From Photobacterium frigidiphilum (GTDB taxonomy: Bacteria; Pseudomonadota; Gammaproteobacteria; Enterobacterales; Vibrionaceae), in assembly GCF_003025615.1 (NCBI RefSeq), contig NZ_PYMJ01000004.1, positions 124,001-188,000 of the forward strand: DNA of 64,000 nt, given 5' to 3'. The translations under genes were made by a program, and so were the position numbers. The notes under the pieces are model-generated. The model saw only the letters and a program-made list of their open reading frames with translations. It searched no databases and was not told the origin of the DNA. The number at the start of each line of letters is the position of its first letter. Position 1 is the first letter of the stretch. Shown here piece by piece: positions 17,758 through 25,324 of this stretch.

Positions 17758-18027
17758 TCACACTTTAGTTTTCATTATTTCAGAATTCAATTCTTCACAT
17801 TCATGAACAAAATACAAAGCATTTAACGGAGCAACAATGACCCCTACAAAAAACAAATAAACATTAATCAAGAACAAAGCATTTAGTAAAAAAGTAACAA
17901 AAGAAAAAGACAACAAGTAGTATCTAAATTTTTTTGAAAAGTTATAGAATGATTTTTCAAATAAAAAAGCCACGACAATAGATACGAAAAACAGTAATTG
18001 AATAACAAATGGACATTCGATATCCAC
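17758..18027 (-). CDS. cassette-encoded small membrane protein
   Basis: 89 residues from a GTG start, very hydrophobic, with two to three membrane helices (FVIQLLFFVSIVVAFLF; YLLSFSFVTFLLNALFLI; LFFVGVIVAPLNALYFV) and a charged C-terminus. No family recognised. The cassette leaves about 240 bp between its upstream boundary (near 18270) and this gene in which only tiny frames are seen. Confidence 0.6.
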   Translation of the reverse strand: MDIECPFVIQLLFFVSIVVAFLFEKSFYNFSKKFRYYLLSFSFVTFLLNALFLINVYLFFVGVIVAPLNALYFVHECEELNSEIMKTKV

Positions 18028-18270
18028 AACTATATTTCAATAATACATTGATATAATTGAACCTGGTAACATCCATCATCAGAAAACATAATGTTTTTCC
18101 TCTTGATGAAAACTAAGTCGAATTCCTCTTATACTTTCTAAGCCTTTCCCTCTCTTCTTTATTTATCACCTATAACCTCTAAAGTTAAAATCTATTTCCT
18201 ATTATTAGTTCCACTTGAGCCATTAATATCATGTGGAATTGAGTCCCATCTAACCATGAAAAAATTGTTC

Positions 18271-18381
18271 TAACGCCCAATTAAGTAGCTGACAACGCTA
18301 CCAAATACACTACCGAAATTACTGAAACTAAGCTGAGTTAAAATGCCACGCGTTGGCAGTCTACTTAAATTGTTTGTTATA
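18271..18381 (-). repeat. attC site, classic Vibrio type
   Basis: On the minus strand it runs from TAACAAACAATTTAAGTAG through CCAACGCGTGGCATTTTAAC to GCTACTTAATTGGGCGTTAG. The outer arms pair over about 15 bases with the usual offset, and the ends are TAACAAAC and GGGCGTTAG, as in Vibrio chromosomal integron attC sites. This is the strongest single proof that the region is an integron cassette array. Confidence 0.92.
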
Positions 18382-18386
18382 CGTGG

Positions 18387-18845
18387 TCACTGTTCTAAAA
18401 ATACATCTGAGTTTACATTTACAGTTTCGAAAAGGTATCCGGACTCACTACGAACAAGTTTTAAAGTTAAATCACCGGCACCGTTTTCGAATTGAGCATG
18501 TACCGTAAATATAGCGATCTCTCTGCTTCCACTAGTTGTGGAGATAGAAGACGTTGATTTAACAAATACTGGTGGCTCAAAAGTGTTAAGTTTACCGACT
18601 TTCGAAATATAATTGATAATTTTTTTACCTTTATCACTTTGAACTGCAGCTAAGCCGTCAGGGGTAAATAGATGTTCAAATTGTGTTGCATCCCATGTAG
18701 TGAATAAAGGTAAGCTTTCCTCAATAAAGGGAGTTGCAGCATCGGTAACTTCTTGTGTTTCGGTTGAAGCCCAATACATTAGACTAACGACTAGAACTGC
18801 GATGGTTAGAATAATAGCACCTACAACTTTTAGAAATTTTCCCAT
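18387..18845 (-). CDS. cassette-encoded membrane-anchored protein
   Basis: 152 residues with one N-terminal membrane helix (VVGAIILTIAVLVVSLMYWAS) and a periplasmic domain of about 115 residues that looks like an NTF2-type cone fold (TPFIEESLPLFTTWDATQFEHLFTPDGL, ending in strand-rich LTLKLVRSESGYLFETVNV). The ATG follows AAGGAAAATAT. No family can be named with confidence. Flanked by attC-like sites on both sides. Confidence 0.72.
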   Translation of the reverse strand: MGKFLKVVGAIILTIAVLVVSLMYWASTETQEVTDAATPFIEESLPLFTTWDATQFEHLFTPDGLAAVQSDKGKKIINYISKVGKLNTFEPPVFVKSTSSISTTSGSREIAIFTVHAQFENGAGDLTLKLVRSESGYLFETVNVNSDVFLEQ

Positions 18846-18863
18846 ATATTTTCCTTATTCGTA

Positions 18864-18963
18864 TAACGTTGAATATAATTTGTGCCACGGCTAACTCACC
18901 AAGAACACTGAACTCCATACCAAAACTGCGGGGTAAAACGTGTCAACTTCATGTTTTTTTAAT
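18864..18963 (-). repeat. attC-like site
   Basis: Same consensus as 19478-19577: AAAAAACATGAAGTTGACAC arm, CGCAGTTTTGGTATGGAGTT centre, closing arm with a TATTCAACGTTAT end. Ends the cassette of 18973-19437. Confidence 0.8.
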
Positions 18964-18972
18964 CAAAAACAC

Positions 18973-19437
18973 CTAAAGTAATACCTTTTTGCATGTAAGT
19001 TTTTGACCAAAATTACTTGTTTTAGTTATTGCTTGCTCATTAACTGTACCTAGCTTCCAGTTAGCTTTATCTGGCAACTTAATATTACTTTTTAGTTGTT
19101 CAACATACATATCCGGAAAACTATCACCTACTTCTACTGTGTAATTGCTAATTTCTTCTTTCAATAAGCTATTTCTCTGATTCCAGTTTCCCTTACTTGT
19201 AATAGTCACATCATAGAGTTCAGCATAGTTTGGTAGTTTAAAGCTCATCTTTGACAATTTATTAAATGAACCACCTTTAATGTAATCTGTGCGATCACTA
19301 TATGAAAGCTGTATAGACTTATCATCTAAAGATGTACACTCCCAACTACCTGCAATATCTTGTATGGTTTCTGTTGTAGTAGTTGATGAACAGCCAACTA
19401 AAACACCTAAACTAAGAATGGTCACCACTTTATACAT
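18973..19437 (-). CDS. cassette-encoded lipoprotein
   Basis: 154 residues. Short signal peptide with lipobox LVGC (Cys at about 16), Thr-rich linker, then GSWECTSLDDKSIQ and a series of beta strands ending in TCKKVLL. The two Cys (SWEC and TCKK) may pair. The layout (GSW...C near the start of a small beta domain) is shared loosely with the lipoprotein at 16357-16914. Family not recognised. The ribosome site is weak. Confidence 0.72.
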   Translation of the reverse strand: MYKVVTILSLGVLVGCSSTTTTETIQDIAGSWECTSLDDKSIQLSYSDRTDYIKGGSFNKLSKMSFKLPNYAELYDVTITSKGNWNQRNSLLKEEISNYTVEVGDSFPDMYVEQLKSNIKLPDKANWKLGTVNEQAITKTSNFGQKLTCKKVLL

Positions 19438-19477
19438 AATATTTTTACCAAATTTTCTGAATTGTTATTATTTTACC

Positions 19478-19577
19478 TAACGTCTAACATAAGTTGCACC
19501 GCGGCTAACTCACCAAGCGTACTGAACTTCATACCAAAACTGCGGAGTAAAACGTGTCAACTTCATGTTTTTGTTAG
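19478..19577 (-). repeat. attC-like site
   Basis: Minus strand: CTAACAAAAACATGAAGTTG opening arm, TACTCCGCAGTTTTGGTATG centre, AACTTATGTTAGACGTTAGG closing arm. Opening and closing arms are imperfectly complementary (ACAT-AAGTTG against CAACTT-ATGT), with TAAC/GTTA ends. Ends the signal peptidase cassette. Confidence 0.85.
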
Positions 19578-19583
19578 GCAAAT

Positions 19584-20468
19584 TCACCAAGTAAAAGTAA
19601 CCGTTCCGATAATATTCTCTTTTGGAACGAACCCCCAATACCTGCTATCCGAGCTATTGTCTCGATTATCACCCAAAACAAAATAATGCCCAGATGGTAC
19701 GACCCACTCATCTAACAGAGAGTTGTCTTGAGAAAAATATCGACTAGTTCTATCTTTTTTGGTTACATCGATCAATATGCTATATGTATTGACGTCAATA
19801 GACTCTTCAAACAACCAAAAGTCATTATCAAGCTGTTCCTTTTTGATTTGATTTAGTAGTTTATAATCAGCACAACCCTCAATATTTTTTATACAAGCTT
19901 GTTTTAAATAAATATTCTTATTCCGATATATGATTCTGTCTCCAGGTAAACCAATAACTCTTTTTACAAAATCTATCTGTGGTTTAAGAGGATATTGAAA
20001 GACAATAACTTCACCCCGTTCAAGATTAAAAGATGATGTGGTTTTCGCAACTTGCATACCAAAATATCTATAGTTCCCAAACCCACGTTTATTTACAATC
20101 AAATGATCGCCAGGATTTAATAAAGGACTCATCGAACTTGCTGGAATTCTAAATAGATCAAACAAAAACACTCTCAATATGATAATAAAAGTAAGCGTTA
20201 CGAAAAAGCAAAGTAACGTTGTCCACCATTTAGCATACCATCTCCTATCCTCAGTGCTATTATACTTACGTGTAACTAAGAAGGCATGCATAGGACACAG
20301 TATAAAAATAACCCAAAGCAACTGAGAATCAATTATCAATACATTTACGAGCAATAAAACATAAAAGAAAAAATATTTTGCTCTATTTACATATAGAAAC
20401 ACGAATGGCTGAACTACTAACCCTAAGATAATCGCCACCCACCCCTTAGGTTTCCAATGATTTTCCAA
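19584..20468 (-). CDS. signal peptidase I paralogue in an integron-type cassette
   Basis: 294 residues of type I leader peptidase. About 100 residues of extra hydrophobic N-terminus (three to four helices) precede the catalytic domain. Box B is FRIPASSMSPLL with nucleophile Ser at about 112, box D is DFVKRVIGLPGD with general-base Lys at about 169, and box E is GDNRDNSSDSRYWGFVP near residue 268. All catalytic residues are present, so it is probably active and removes signal peptides at the periplasmic face. TTG start after AAAAAGGTG. A housekeeping lepB would lie elsewhere (normally next to lepA, rnc and era); this copy is accessory. Confidence 0.88.
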   Translation of the reverse strand: MENHWKPKGWVAIILGLVVQPFVFLYVNRAKYFFFYVLLLVNVLIIDSQLLWVIFILCPMHAFLVTRKYNSTEDRRWYAKWWTTLLCFFVTLTFIIILRVFLFDLFRIPASSMSPLLNPGDHLIVNKRGFGNYRYFGMQVAKTTSSFNLERGEVIVFQYPLKPQIDFVKRVIGLPGDRIIYRNKNIYLKQACIKNIEGCADYKLLNQIKKEQLDNDFWLFEESIDVNTYSILIDVTKKDRTSRYFSQDNSLLDEWVVPSGHYFVLGDNRDNSSDSRYWGFVPKENIIGTVTFTW

Positions 20469-20485
20469 GTGAACACCTTTTTATT

Positions 20486-20492
20486 GCCTAAC
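20486..20492 (-). other. cassette boundary core (GTTAGGC) before the signal peptidase cassette
   Basis: On the minus strand GTTAGGC marks where this cassette would have joined an upstream attC or attI. No full attC can be drawn in the following 120 bp, so the array is broken here. Confidence 0.4.
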
Positions 20493-20872
20493 ATTTTATT
20501 CAACGATCCTAGATCGCATATCCATCCTGAATTGGGATATATACACTCTGCGATCGCTATATCCTTAGACATAGCGGAATAGAGGAGGGGGATTCATATT
20601 ACATCTTTTTATGAGCATGCTACCGCCCTTGAGTAACAGCCTCACAGCCCAATATGACAGACAATTTACGGGCTATTATGCCTTAATATTCGGCATTAAA
20701 TGTTTGTTGTACATCAAGTTTATCAATATAAATCCAAATAAATATATTTAAAATTAATTAGTTGTAAAGGATTGGCTGGTTTGGCAGAAAGAGTGTGGGT
20801 CTATTTATTTGTACATATTTTAACCTGATTGTTGACGTTCACCCTGAAACGGTGCAGGATTACTACGTTGAA

Positions 20873-20899
20873 GAGCCTCGCCTAATGGCGGGGTTTTTT
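20873..20899 (+). terminator. terminator in the prophage remnant
   Basis: CCTCGCC-TAAT-GGCGGGG followed by TTTTTT. It precedes the lysis-gene remnant. Confidence 0.65.
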
Positions 20900-20972
20900 C
20901 GTTTTAGCACTATCAACATGAATGGGCGCTTTTGGCCTTTTCATCAACGACGCTTTTTTGTATGGGTGAAAA

Positions 20973-21155
20973 CATGAAGGAAAATCAGTTCAGCCTTGGC
21001 TACTGGCTTTCTTTGGGGCGTTCTCACTGCAAGACTGGGCAACCATTATTGGTGTGGGGTTGTTGATTGATAATCTGGCAGCGGTTCCTCTTGAACAGTA
21101 CCCGTTCGATGTGTTCGTCAGCTTTGTTTTCAATGTGGGGGCAGCAAGCGGCTGA
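20973..21155 (+). pseudogene. phage holin-endolysin remnant
   Basis: One frame reads AFSLQDWATIIGVGLL, typical of small phage holins, and runs straight into EQYPFDVFVSFVFNVG, typical of GH24 phage lysozymes (the segment after the catalytic region), then stops. An internal deletion has fused the two genes, so this is a scar of a prophage lysis cassette. Confidence 0.6.
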
Positions 21156-21352
21156 TAAAACTCAGCTAAGAGTATTAAAGGTTATTTACAGGGAAAAGGT
21201 GGTTACAAGTGCAGATAATAAGTGAGCGGTGCTATATTACTCTTTCACACGCCTGTAGCCTTCTTAAGCGGATCTATAATCAATCATTTCTTGAACGCTC
21301 ATCTGAAGTCAGGGCCAGTGGGGGGATCCAGTTTACTTATCGATTAATTTAG

Positions 21353-21374
21353 AAAAGGCAGCATTGCCGCCTTT
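21353..21374 (-). terminator. terminator of the endonuclease gene
   Basis: On the minus strand AAAGGC-GGCAATGCT-GCCTTTT, an 8-bp stem allowing one mismatch, followed by a short T-rich tail, 50 bp past the stop. Confidence 0.65.
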
Positions 21375-21423
21375 ATGATTATTTAACACTCTTAAATTTA
21401 TCTATGAGTGTTGTTAGTTGGAA

Positions 21424-22158
21424 TTACCACATATCCCAAGCTTGAGCTTCAATTTCATTTTCAACAGCGTCTGGTAGATCGCTGAAGAAATCGAGTTGTG
21501 TAATTTCTTCAACTGCATCAACAGTTGTAATGAAAGAGGGTAATTCAGAAGAAGATATTTTTCGGTGTGGAAGAATGAATGCAATTGCATCATTGTAGTT
21601 TGGATCGAGAATGACTTTATAGAAACGATTTGGGATGTAGACACCGTTACCAATATACGTTTCATTACCATCCCAAATAGGTCCGGATACAACATAAAGC
21701 TCGCTGTAAGTATTGGCCCATTCACGTACTTTTTCTTCAAGGCCTTTCCATCCCCCGCGATTAAAGCCTGGTAGCTGTGGTGCCATGTTCGACATTAAGA
21801 AGCTTTCTTGCATCGATACTTGAGAAAAGTCCATTGTTCCAGACGGTGCTAAGTGCCCACGGTCATAGCCTGTTTTTGAATAGTCACTGCTTGTTGCACG
21901 AAAAGCGTCTGGTAGGTCTTGATCAATACGAAAGCTGTTAGAGCGCTTATAGAAAGCATTCACACTCTCTTTAGTGATGTGGTAAGAAACCCAGTTTGAG
22001 ACTTTATTCTGGTAGTTATACCCAGCAGCATAACCATCTCGACATAGAATTTGATCACTATCATTTGGTGTACCTTTATCTAGGTGCTGATTACAGACTG
22101 CAGCTGAAGCAGATAGCGATAGGGTAATACTAAATATTGCGATTAAGAGGTGTTTCAT
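21424..22158 (-). CDS. secreted DNA/RNA non-specific endonuclease
   Basis: 244 residues of the NUC1/Serratia-nuclease (beta-beta-alpha metal) family. Signal peptide MKHLLIAIFSITLSLSASAA, then the catalytic DRGHLAPS with general-base His, SFLMSNMAPQLPGFNRGGW with the metal-binding Asn, and ELYVVSGPIWDG. It would be exported and cleave DNA and RNA non-specifically, giving nucleotides or removing extracellular DNA. Length is normal. It has its own terminator. Position next to a cassette array and prophage scar suggests accessory status but the family is common in Vibrionaceae. Confidence 0.92.
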   Translation of the reverse strand: MKHLLIAIFSITLSLSASAAVCNQHLDKGTPNDSDQILCRDGYAAGYNYQNKVSNWVSYHITKESVNAFYKRSNSFRIDQDLPDAFRATSSDYSKTGYDRGHLAPSGTMDFSQVSMQESFLMSNMAPQLPGFNRGGWKGLEEKVREWANTYSELYVVSGPIWDGNETYIGNGVYIPNRFYKVILDPNYNDAIAFILPHRKISSSELPSFITTVDAVEEITQLDFFSDLPDAVENEIEAQAWDMW

Positions 22159-22522
22159 GTCTTGTCCGTATTATATAAATGTATAAGACGGGCGATAGTA
22201 TTGGCTGAGCGTATGTGTTGGTATTGATATATTCATAGATTGTGATGGGTGTTTTTTATGAGTTACAGTTGTGGGATTTTGAGCCATCTTTCAACAATAT
22301 TAGTAAGATAGGTTATTCTGATATCGCCATATCGCCATATCGCCATATCGCCTCGCAAGCCCGACTCTCGTGAAATGTTTTTTTGTGTTCAAAGATGCCA
22401 CCACCATACTTTACGCTTTTAGGTATTACGAAAGCTGGCATCAGCCACTATTATAGGGATGGCTCGCGAAGGTAAAACAGCTTTGAAATTATCGAATCTG
22501 TCATGATGCAGGTGATTGTTAC
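22159..22522. other. intergenic region with a short tandem repeat
   Basis: About 360 bp with no credible gene. It contains four perfect copies of ATATCGCC at 22321-22352. The remainder shows nothing recognised. Confidence 0.5.
22321..22352. repeat. 8-bp tandem repeat, four copies
   Basis: ATATCGCC occurs four times in a row without error, a simple-sequence tract likely to vary in copy number. Confidence 0.9.
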
Positions 22523-22717
22523 CTAATAAGCGGTTATGCGTTTAATACAGTGCTTCGTTTTAGCCCTAGAAGGAAGCGAACGCCCTAGCAAAGTAAGCGT
22601 AAGTGCATCATTGCTAAGCAATACTTGCACAGAGTCCATGAGTGATGTGAATCTCTTTTTGTGAATGTTAGGGCATTGATTTTCCAGCGACTCGTGTAGT
22701 GTTTGAATATCACGCAT
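22523..22717 (-). pseudogene. IS4-family transposase, N-terminal fragment
   Basis: The 64-residue frame MRDIQTLHESLENQCPNIHK...LTLLGRSLPSRAKTKHCIKRI is the conserved N-terminus of an IS4-family transposase common in Vibrionaceae (normally about 370-400 residues). It stops where the full protein would continue with the DDE domain, and no remaining part lies downstream. A truncated IS. Confidence 0.85.
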
Positions 22718-22773
22718 CTTGCTTTCAATTATTTAATTTTTGGTGAATATCCATACCCAATAGGTTGAATAAT

Positions 22774-23040
22774 CTAAGAGTCGTCATGTTTACGATAAAA
22801 ATAGATTGAAATAGGCTGGGCAAAGCGCGCTAAAATATACGTTAAAGTTAATCCAAAAATCATGAAGCACAGGTACGCTAATACCTCAATGTGATAGCCG
22901 TAGTAATATATGTATCCAACAATAAAAATCGTACCCAAAATCAGAATGATGAAACCTGAAAAAAGAGCAAGAAATAGGATACCGAAAGCCAGTAAGTCAG
23001 GTGATATAGGTCTACTGAATTTTTGTTTGCTCATACGCAT
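22774..23040 (-). CDS. small membrane protein
   Basis: 88 residues with two to three membrane helices (LLAFGILFLALFSGFIILILG, TIFIVGYIYYYGY, VLAYLCFMIFGLTLTYILARF) and charged ends. ATGs at 23040 and 23034 are both possible. No family recognised. It lies just before a plus-oriented attC-like repeat and may be a cassette gene in reverse orientation relative to that site. Confidence 0.6.
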   Translation of the reverse strand: MRMSKQKFSRPISPDLLAFGILFLALFSGFIILILGTIFIVGYIYYYGYHIEVLAYLCFMIFGLTLTYILARFAQPISIYFYRKHDDS

Positions 23041-23126
23041 TCAATGTTCCGCACTAGTACGTATAGAGTTTAGCTTAAGTTTTTTACATTCTGAATGTAC
23101 TTTTACTAACTAGTTTGGTCATACAC

Positions 23127-23220
23127 ATAACGATCAAGGTGATGCATTACACTCGGCAGTTTTGGTATGAAATTCAGTGTGCTTGGTAGGTTAGCCGCGA
23201 CGCAACTTATGTTAGATATT
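23127..23220 (+). repeat. attC-like site, plus orientation
   Basis: ATAACGATCAAGGTGATGC opening arm, GGCAGTTTTGGTATGAAATT centre and CGCAACTTATGTTAGATATT closing arm. It is the same element as those at 16-20 kb but inverted, so cassettes to the right of it read on the plus strand. Confidence 0.8.
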
Positions 23221-23301
23221 ATTAGGCTGTATGCATATGTCTCAGTTTGCATATTAAGTTTGTCTTATGATTGATTCACCAATTAATCATAGGAGATAAA
23301 T

Positions 23302-23583
23302 ATGGCATGTAGTTGCTGCGGTAAATACCTTAATGTTGGAATGATTCATAAAACCGATCTGAATACAGGTCAAAAGCTCAAATCTTGTCCTCATTGTTCT
23401 GATGCGAATGGTGGTGAACATGTCTTTCATCCATATCCGTCATCTTTTGGCAAAACGCCAGCTCGTAAGACCGCTCGTAACCCTGATGGCTATCAAAGCT
23501 ATTGCATAGATTGTCGTAGACTATCGAAAGGTGTAGCCTCTCGGGTATATAAAAATGGACGGCCGTGCAGCGGTTTAGTTTAG
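23302..23583 (+). CDS. small zinc-ribbon-like protein
   Basis: 93 residues with repeated Cys pairs: CSCCGKYL, SCPHC, then YCIDCRR near the C-terminus, the pattern of one or two zinc ribbons. The second half (YQSYCIDCRRLSKG) resembles the Cys-rich lead of HNH-type phage proteins, but no HNH motif is present. AGGAG ribosome site. It starts an operon: the methyltransferase gene begins 7 bp after its stop, suggesting a joint function in DNA recognition. Confidence 0.7.
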   Translation: MACSCCGKYLNVGMIHKTDLNTGQKLKSCPHCSDANGGEHVFHPYPSSFGKTPARKTARNPDGYQSYCIDCRRLSKGVASRVYKNGRPCSGLV

Positions 23584-23590
23584 GGGTTAA

Positions 23591-24250
23591 ATGCAAGTTT
23601 TTAAAGAAGATGCTGTAACTTGGCTTTCAACGCTCGCTGATGCGAGCGTTGATCTTATTGTGACCGATCCTCCATATGAATCATTGGAGAAGCATAGAAA
23701 AATAGGTACAACAACTAGGCTAAAAGTCAGTAAGTCTTCGAGTAATCAGTGGTTTGAAATATTCCCAAATAACCGGTTTGAAGAATTCTTGCATCAGGTT
23801 TACCGAGTTTTAAAGAAAAACGCTCACTTTTACTTATTTTGTGACCAAGAAACTATGTTCTTTATTAAGCCAATTGCCGAGAAGGTTGGTTTTAAGTTCT
23901 GGAAACCAATTATTTGGGACAAGGTTAGCATTGGTATGGGATACCACTATCGAGCTCGACATGAGTACATTTTGTTCTTTGAAAAAGGTAAGCGTAAGTT
24001 AAACGATTTAGGTATACCTGACATTCTGGAATTTAAGCGTGTTTATCGTGGTTATCCGACTGAAAAGCCAGTAGAACTCATCCAGACTCTTATTTCTCAA
24101 AGCAGTGCTAACAATGAGTTAGTTGTTGATCCATTTTTTGGCTCTGGTGCTACTTTGATTGCTGCAAAAAAATCAGATCGCAGGTATATGGGAAACGACA
24201 TTTCAGATGCTGCTCACGAGCACTTCAGAAGCAGGCTTAGCGAGAATTAA
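23591..24250 (+). CDS. site-specific DNA methyltransferase (N6-adenine or N4-cytosine)
   Basis: 219 residues with motif IV DPPY near residue 28 (VDLIVTDPPYESL) and the SAM-binding motif I at the C-terminal end (LVVDPFFGSGATLIAAKK, about 176-193), the beta-type order IV-TRD-I. TEKPVELIQTLI precedes motif I as usual. DPPY points to N6-adenine methylation. There is no restriction endonuclease in the neighbourhood, so it is an orphan or phage-type enzyme. Middle gene of a three-gene unit: 7 bp after the zinc-ribbon gene and 10 bp before the nucleotidase. Confidence 0.9.
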   Translation: MQVFKEDAVTWLSTLADASVDLIVTDPPYESLEKHRKIGTTTRLKVSKSSSNQWFEIFPNNRFEEFLHQVYRVLKKNAHFYLFCDQETMFFIKPIAEKVGFKFWKPIIWDKVSIGMGYHYRARHEYILFFEKGKRKLNDLGIPDILEFKRVYRGYPTEKPVELIQTLISQSSANNELVVDPFFGSGATLIAAKKSDRRYMGNDISDAAHEHFRSRLSEN

Positions 24251-24260
24251 GGAGTTATAT

Positions 24261-25208
24261 ATGGCCTATGAGCTGGGTAATCGATTAGTTATTGGCGTTG
24301 CTTCTAGTGCAATGTTTGATTTGTCAGAATCCGATCAAGTATTTCGAAATAAAGGCGAAGAAGAATATCGTAAATACCAAACTGAAAATGTAGAGAATCC
24401 ACTGGATAAAGGGGTTTCATTTTCATTTGTAAAAAGGTTACTTTCACTTAATGATTTAAGTGAAAACCCTGAATCAGATCCGCTGGTTGAAGTTGTTCTA
24501 TTATCTAGAAATGACCCTGATACAGGGCTTCGGGTTATGAAGTCAATTAAACATCATAATTTACCCATAACCAGAGCAATATTCATGCAGGGGAAATCAC
24601 CTTATGAATATATTCCAGCATTGAGTATTTCACTCTTTTTATCTGGTAACGCATCTGATGTTAAAGAAGCTATAGGTATGGGTTATCCTGCTGGTTATGT
24701 AATGAAATCTACAATTATTGATGATGATAGTGATGATTTAAGAATTGCATTCGATTTCGATGGGGTTCTTGCTGACGATGAATCAGAAACCGTCATGCAT
24801 AATACGAATGATTTAAACCAGTTTCATGATTATGAAACAAAAAATGTCCTTCAACCTCATAATCCAGGCCCTCTAAAAGAGTTTCTTGTTAAAATTTCAG
24901 CGATTCAGAGAGTTGAAGAGGAAAAGAAAACAATAGATGCTGAATATAAAAATAGATTAAGGGTATCTATTGTTACAGCGAGAAATGCACCTTCTCACGA
25001 AAGGGCATTAAATACGCTAAAGGACTGGGGCGTTATGACTAACGATGCTTTTTTCCTTGGGGGTGTAGATAAGGGGCTTATCTTGGGCGTTCTTAAACCT
25101 CATATCTTTTTTGATGATCAATCTGGGCATTTAAGTTCGACGAGTTCTGTCGCGCCATCAGTCCATATTCCATTTGGCATTAAAAACGTTGAAGATACTC
25201 CGAAGTAG
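24261..25208 (+). CDS. 5'-nucleotidase family protein
   Basis: 315 residues with the bacterial 5'-nucleotidase fold (Pfam PF06189 type): LVIGVASSAMFDLSESDQVF at the start, VEVVLLSRNDPDTGLRVMKSI, RAIFMQGKSPYEY, LFLSGNASDVKEA, then the HAD-like DFDGVLADDESE and the phosphatase end FFDDQSGHL. It probably removes phosphate from nucleoside monophosphates. ATG at 24261 follows AAGGAG, so the longer upstream frame is not used. The link to the adjacent methyltransferase is unexplained: nucleotide depletion in phage defence or modified-nucleotide salvage are possibilities. Confidence 0.88.
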   Translation: MAYELGNRLVIGVASSAMFDLSESDQVFRNKGEEEYRKYQTENVENPLDKGVSFSFVKRLLSLNDLSENPESDPLVEVVLLSRNDPDTGLRVMKSIKHHNLPITRAIFMQGKSPYEYIPALSISLFLSGNASDVKEAIGMGYPAGYVMKSTIIDDDSDDLRIAFDFDGVLADDESETVMHNTNDLNQFHDYETKNVLQPHNPGPLKEFLVKISAIQRVEEEKKTIDAEYKNRLRVSIVTARNAPSHERALNTLKDWGVMTNDAFFLGGVDKGLILGVLKPHIFFDDQSGHLSSTSSVAPSVHIPFGIKNVEDTPK

Positions 25209-25324
25209 TACGTGTTTTCACTTAAATGCCATAAAGCCATCAACACGAATTATTAGATTCGTCATAGTAATAAACGTGTTCTGCAGGTTACATTACGATT
25301 AAATAATCATGGAGGATTTCATTA

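Larger units (their letters stand above)
20493..21352. other. gene-poor region with prophage lysis remnant
   Basis: About 860 bp without an intact gene. It contains a small hairpin (CGCTAT...ATAGCG, 20557-20577), a terminator at 20873-20899 and a fused phage holin/lysozyme fragment at 20973-21155. Nothing else was recognised. Confidence 0.5.

Noticed and set aside
21290..21325. IS end at tcagggccagtgggg
   Set aside because: Superficially like the ISAs1 end CAGGGCAAG, but it lacks a partner end and any transposase nearby.
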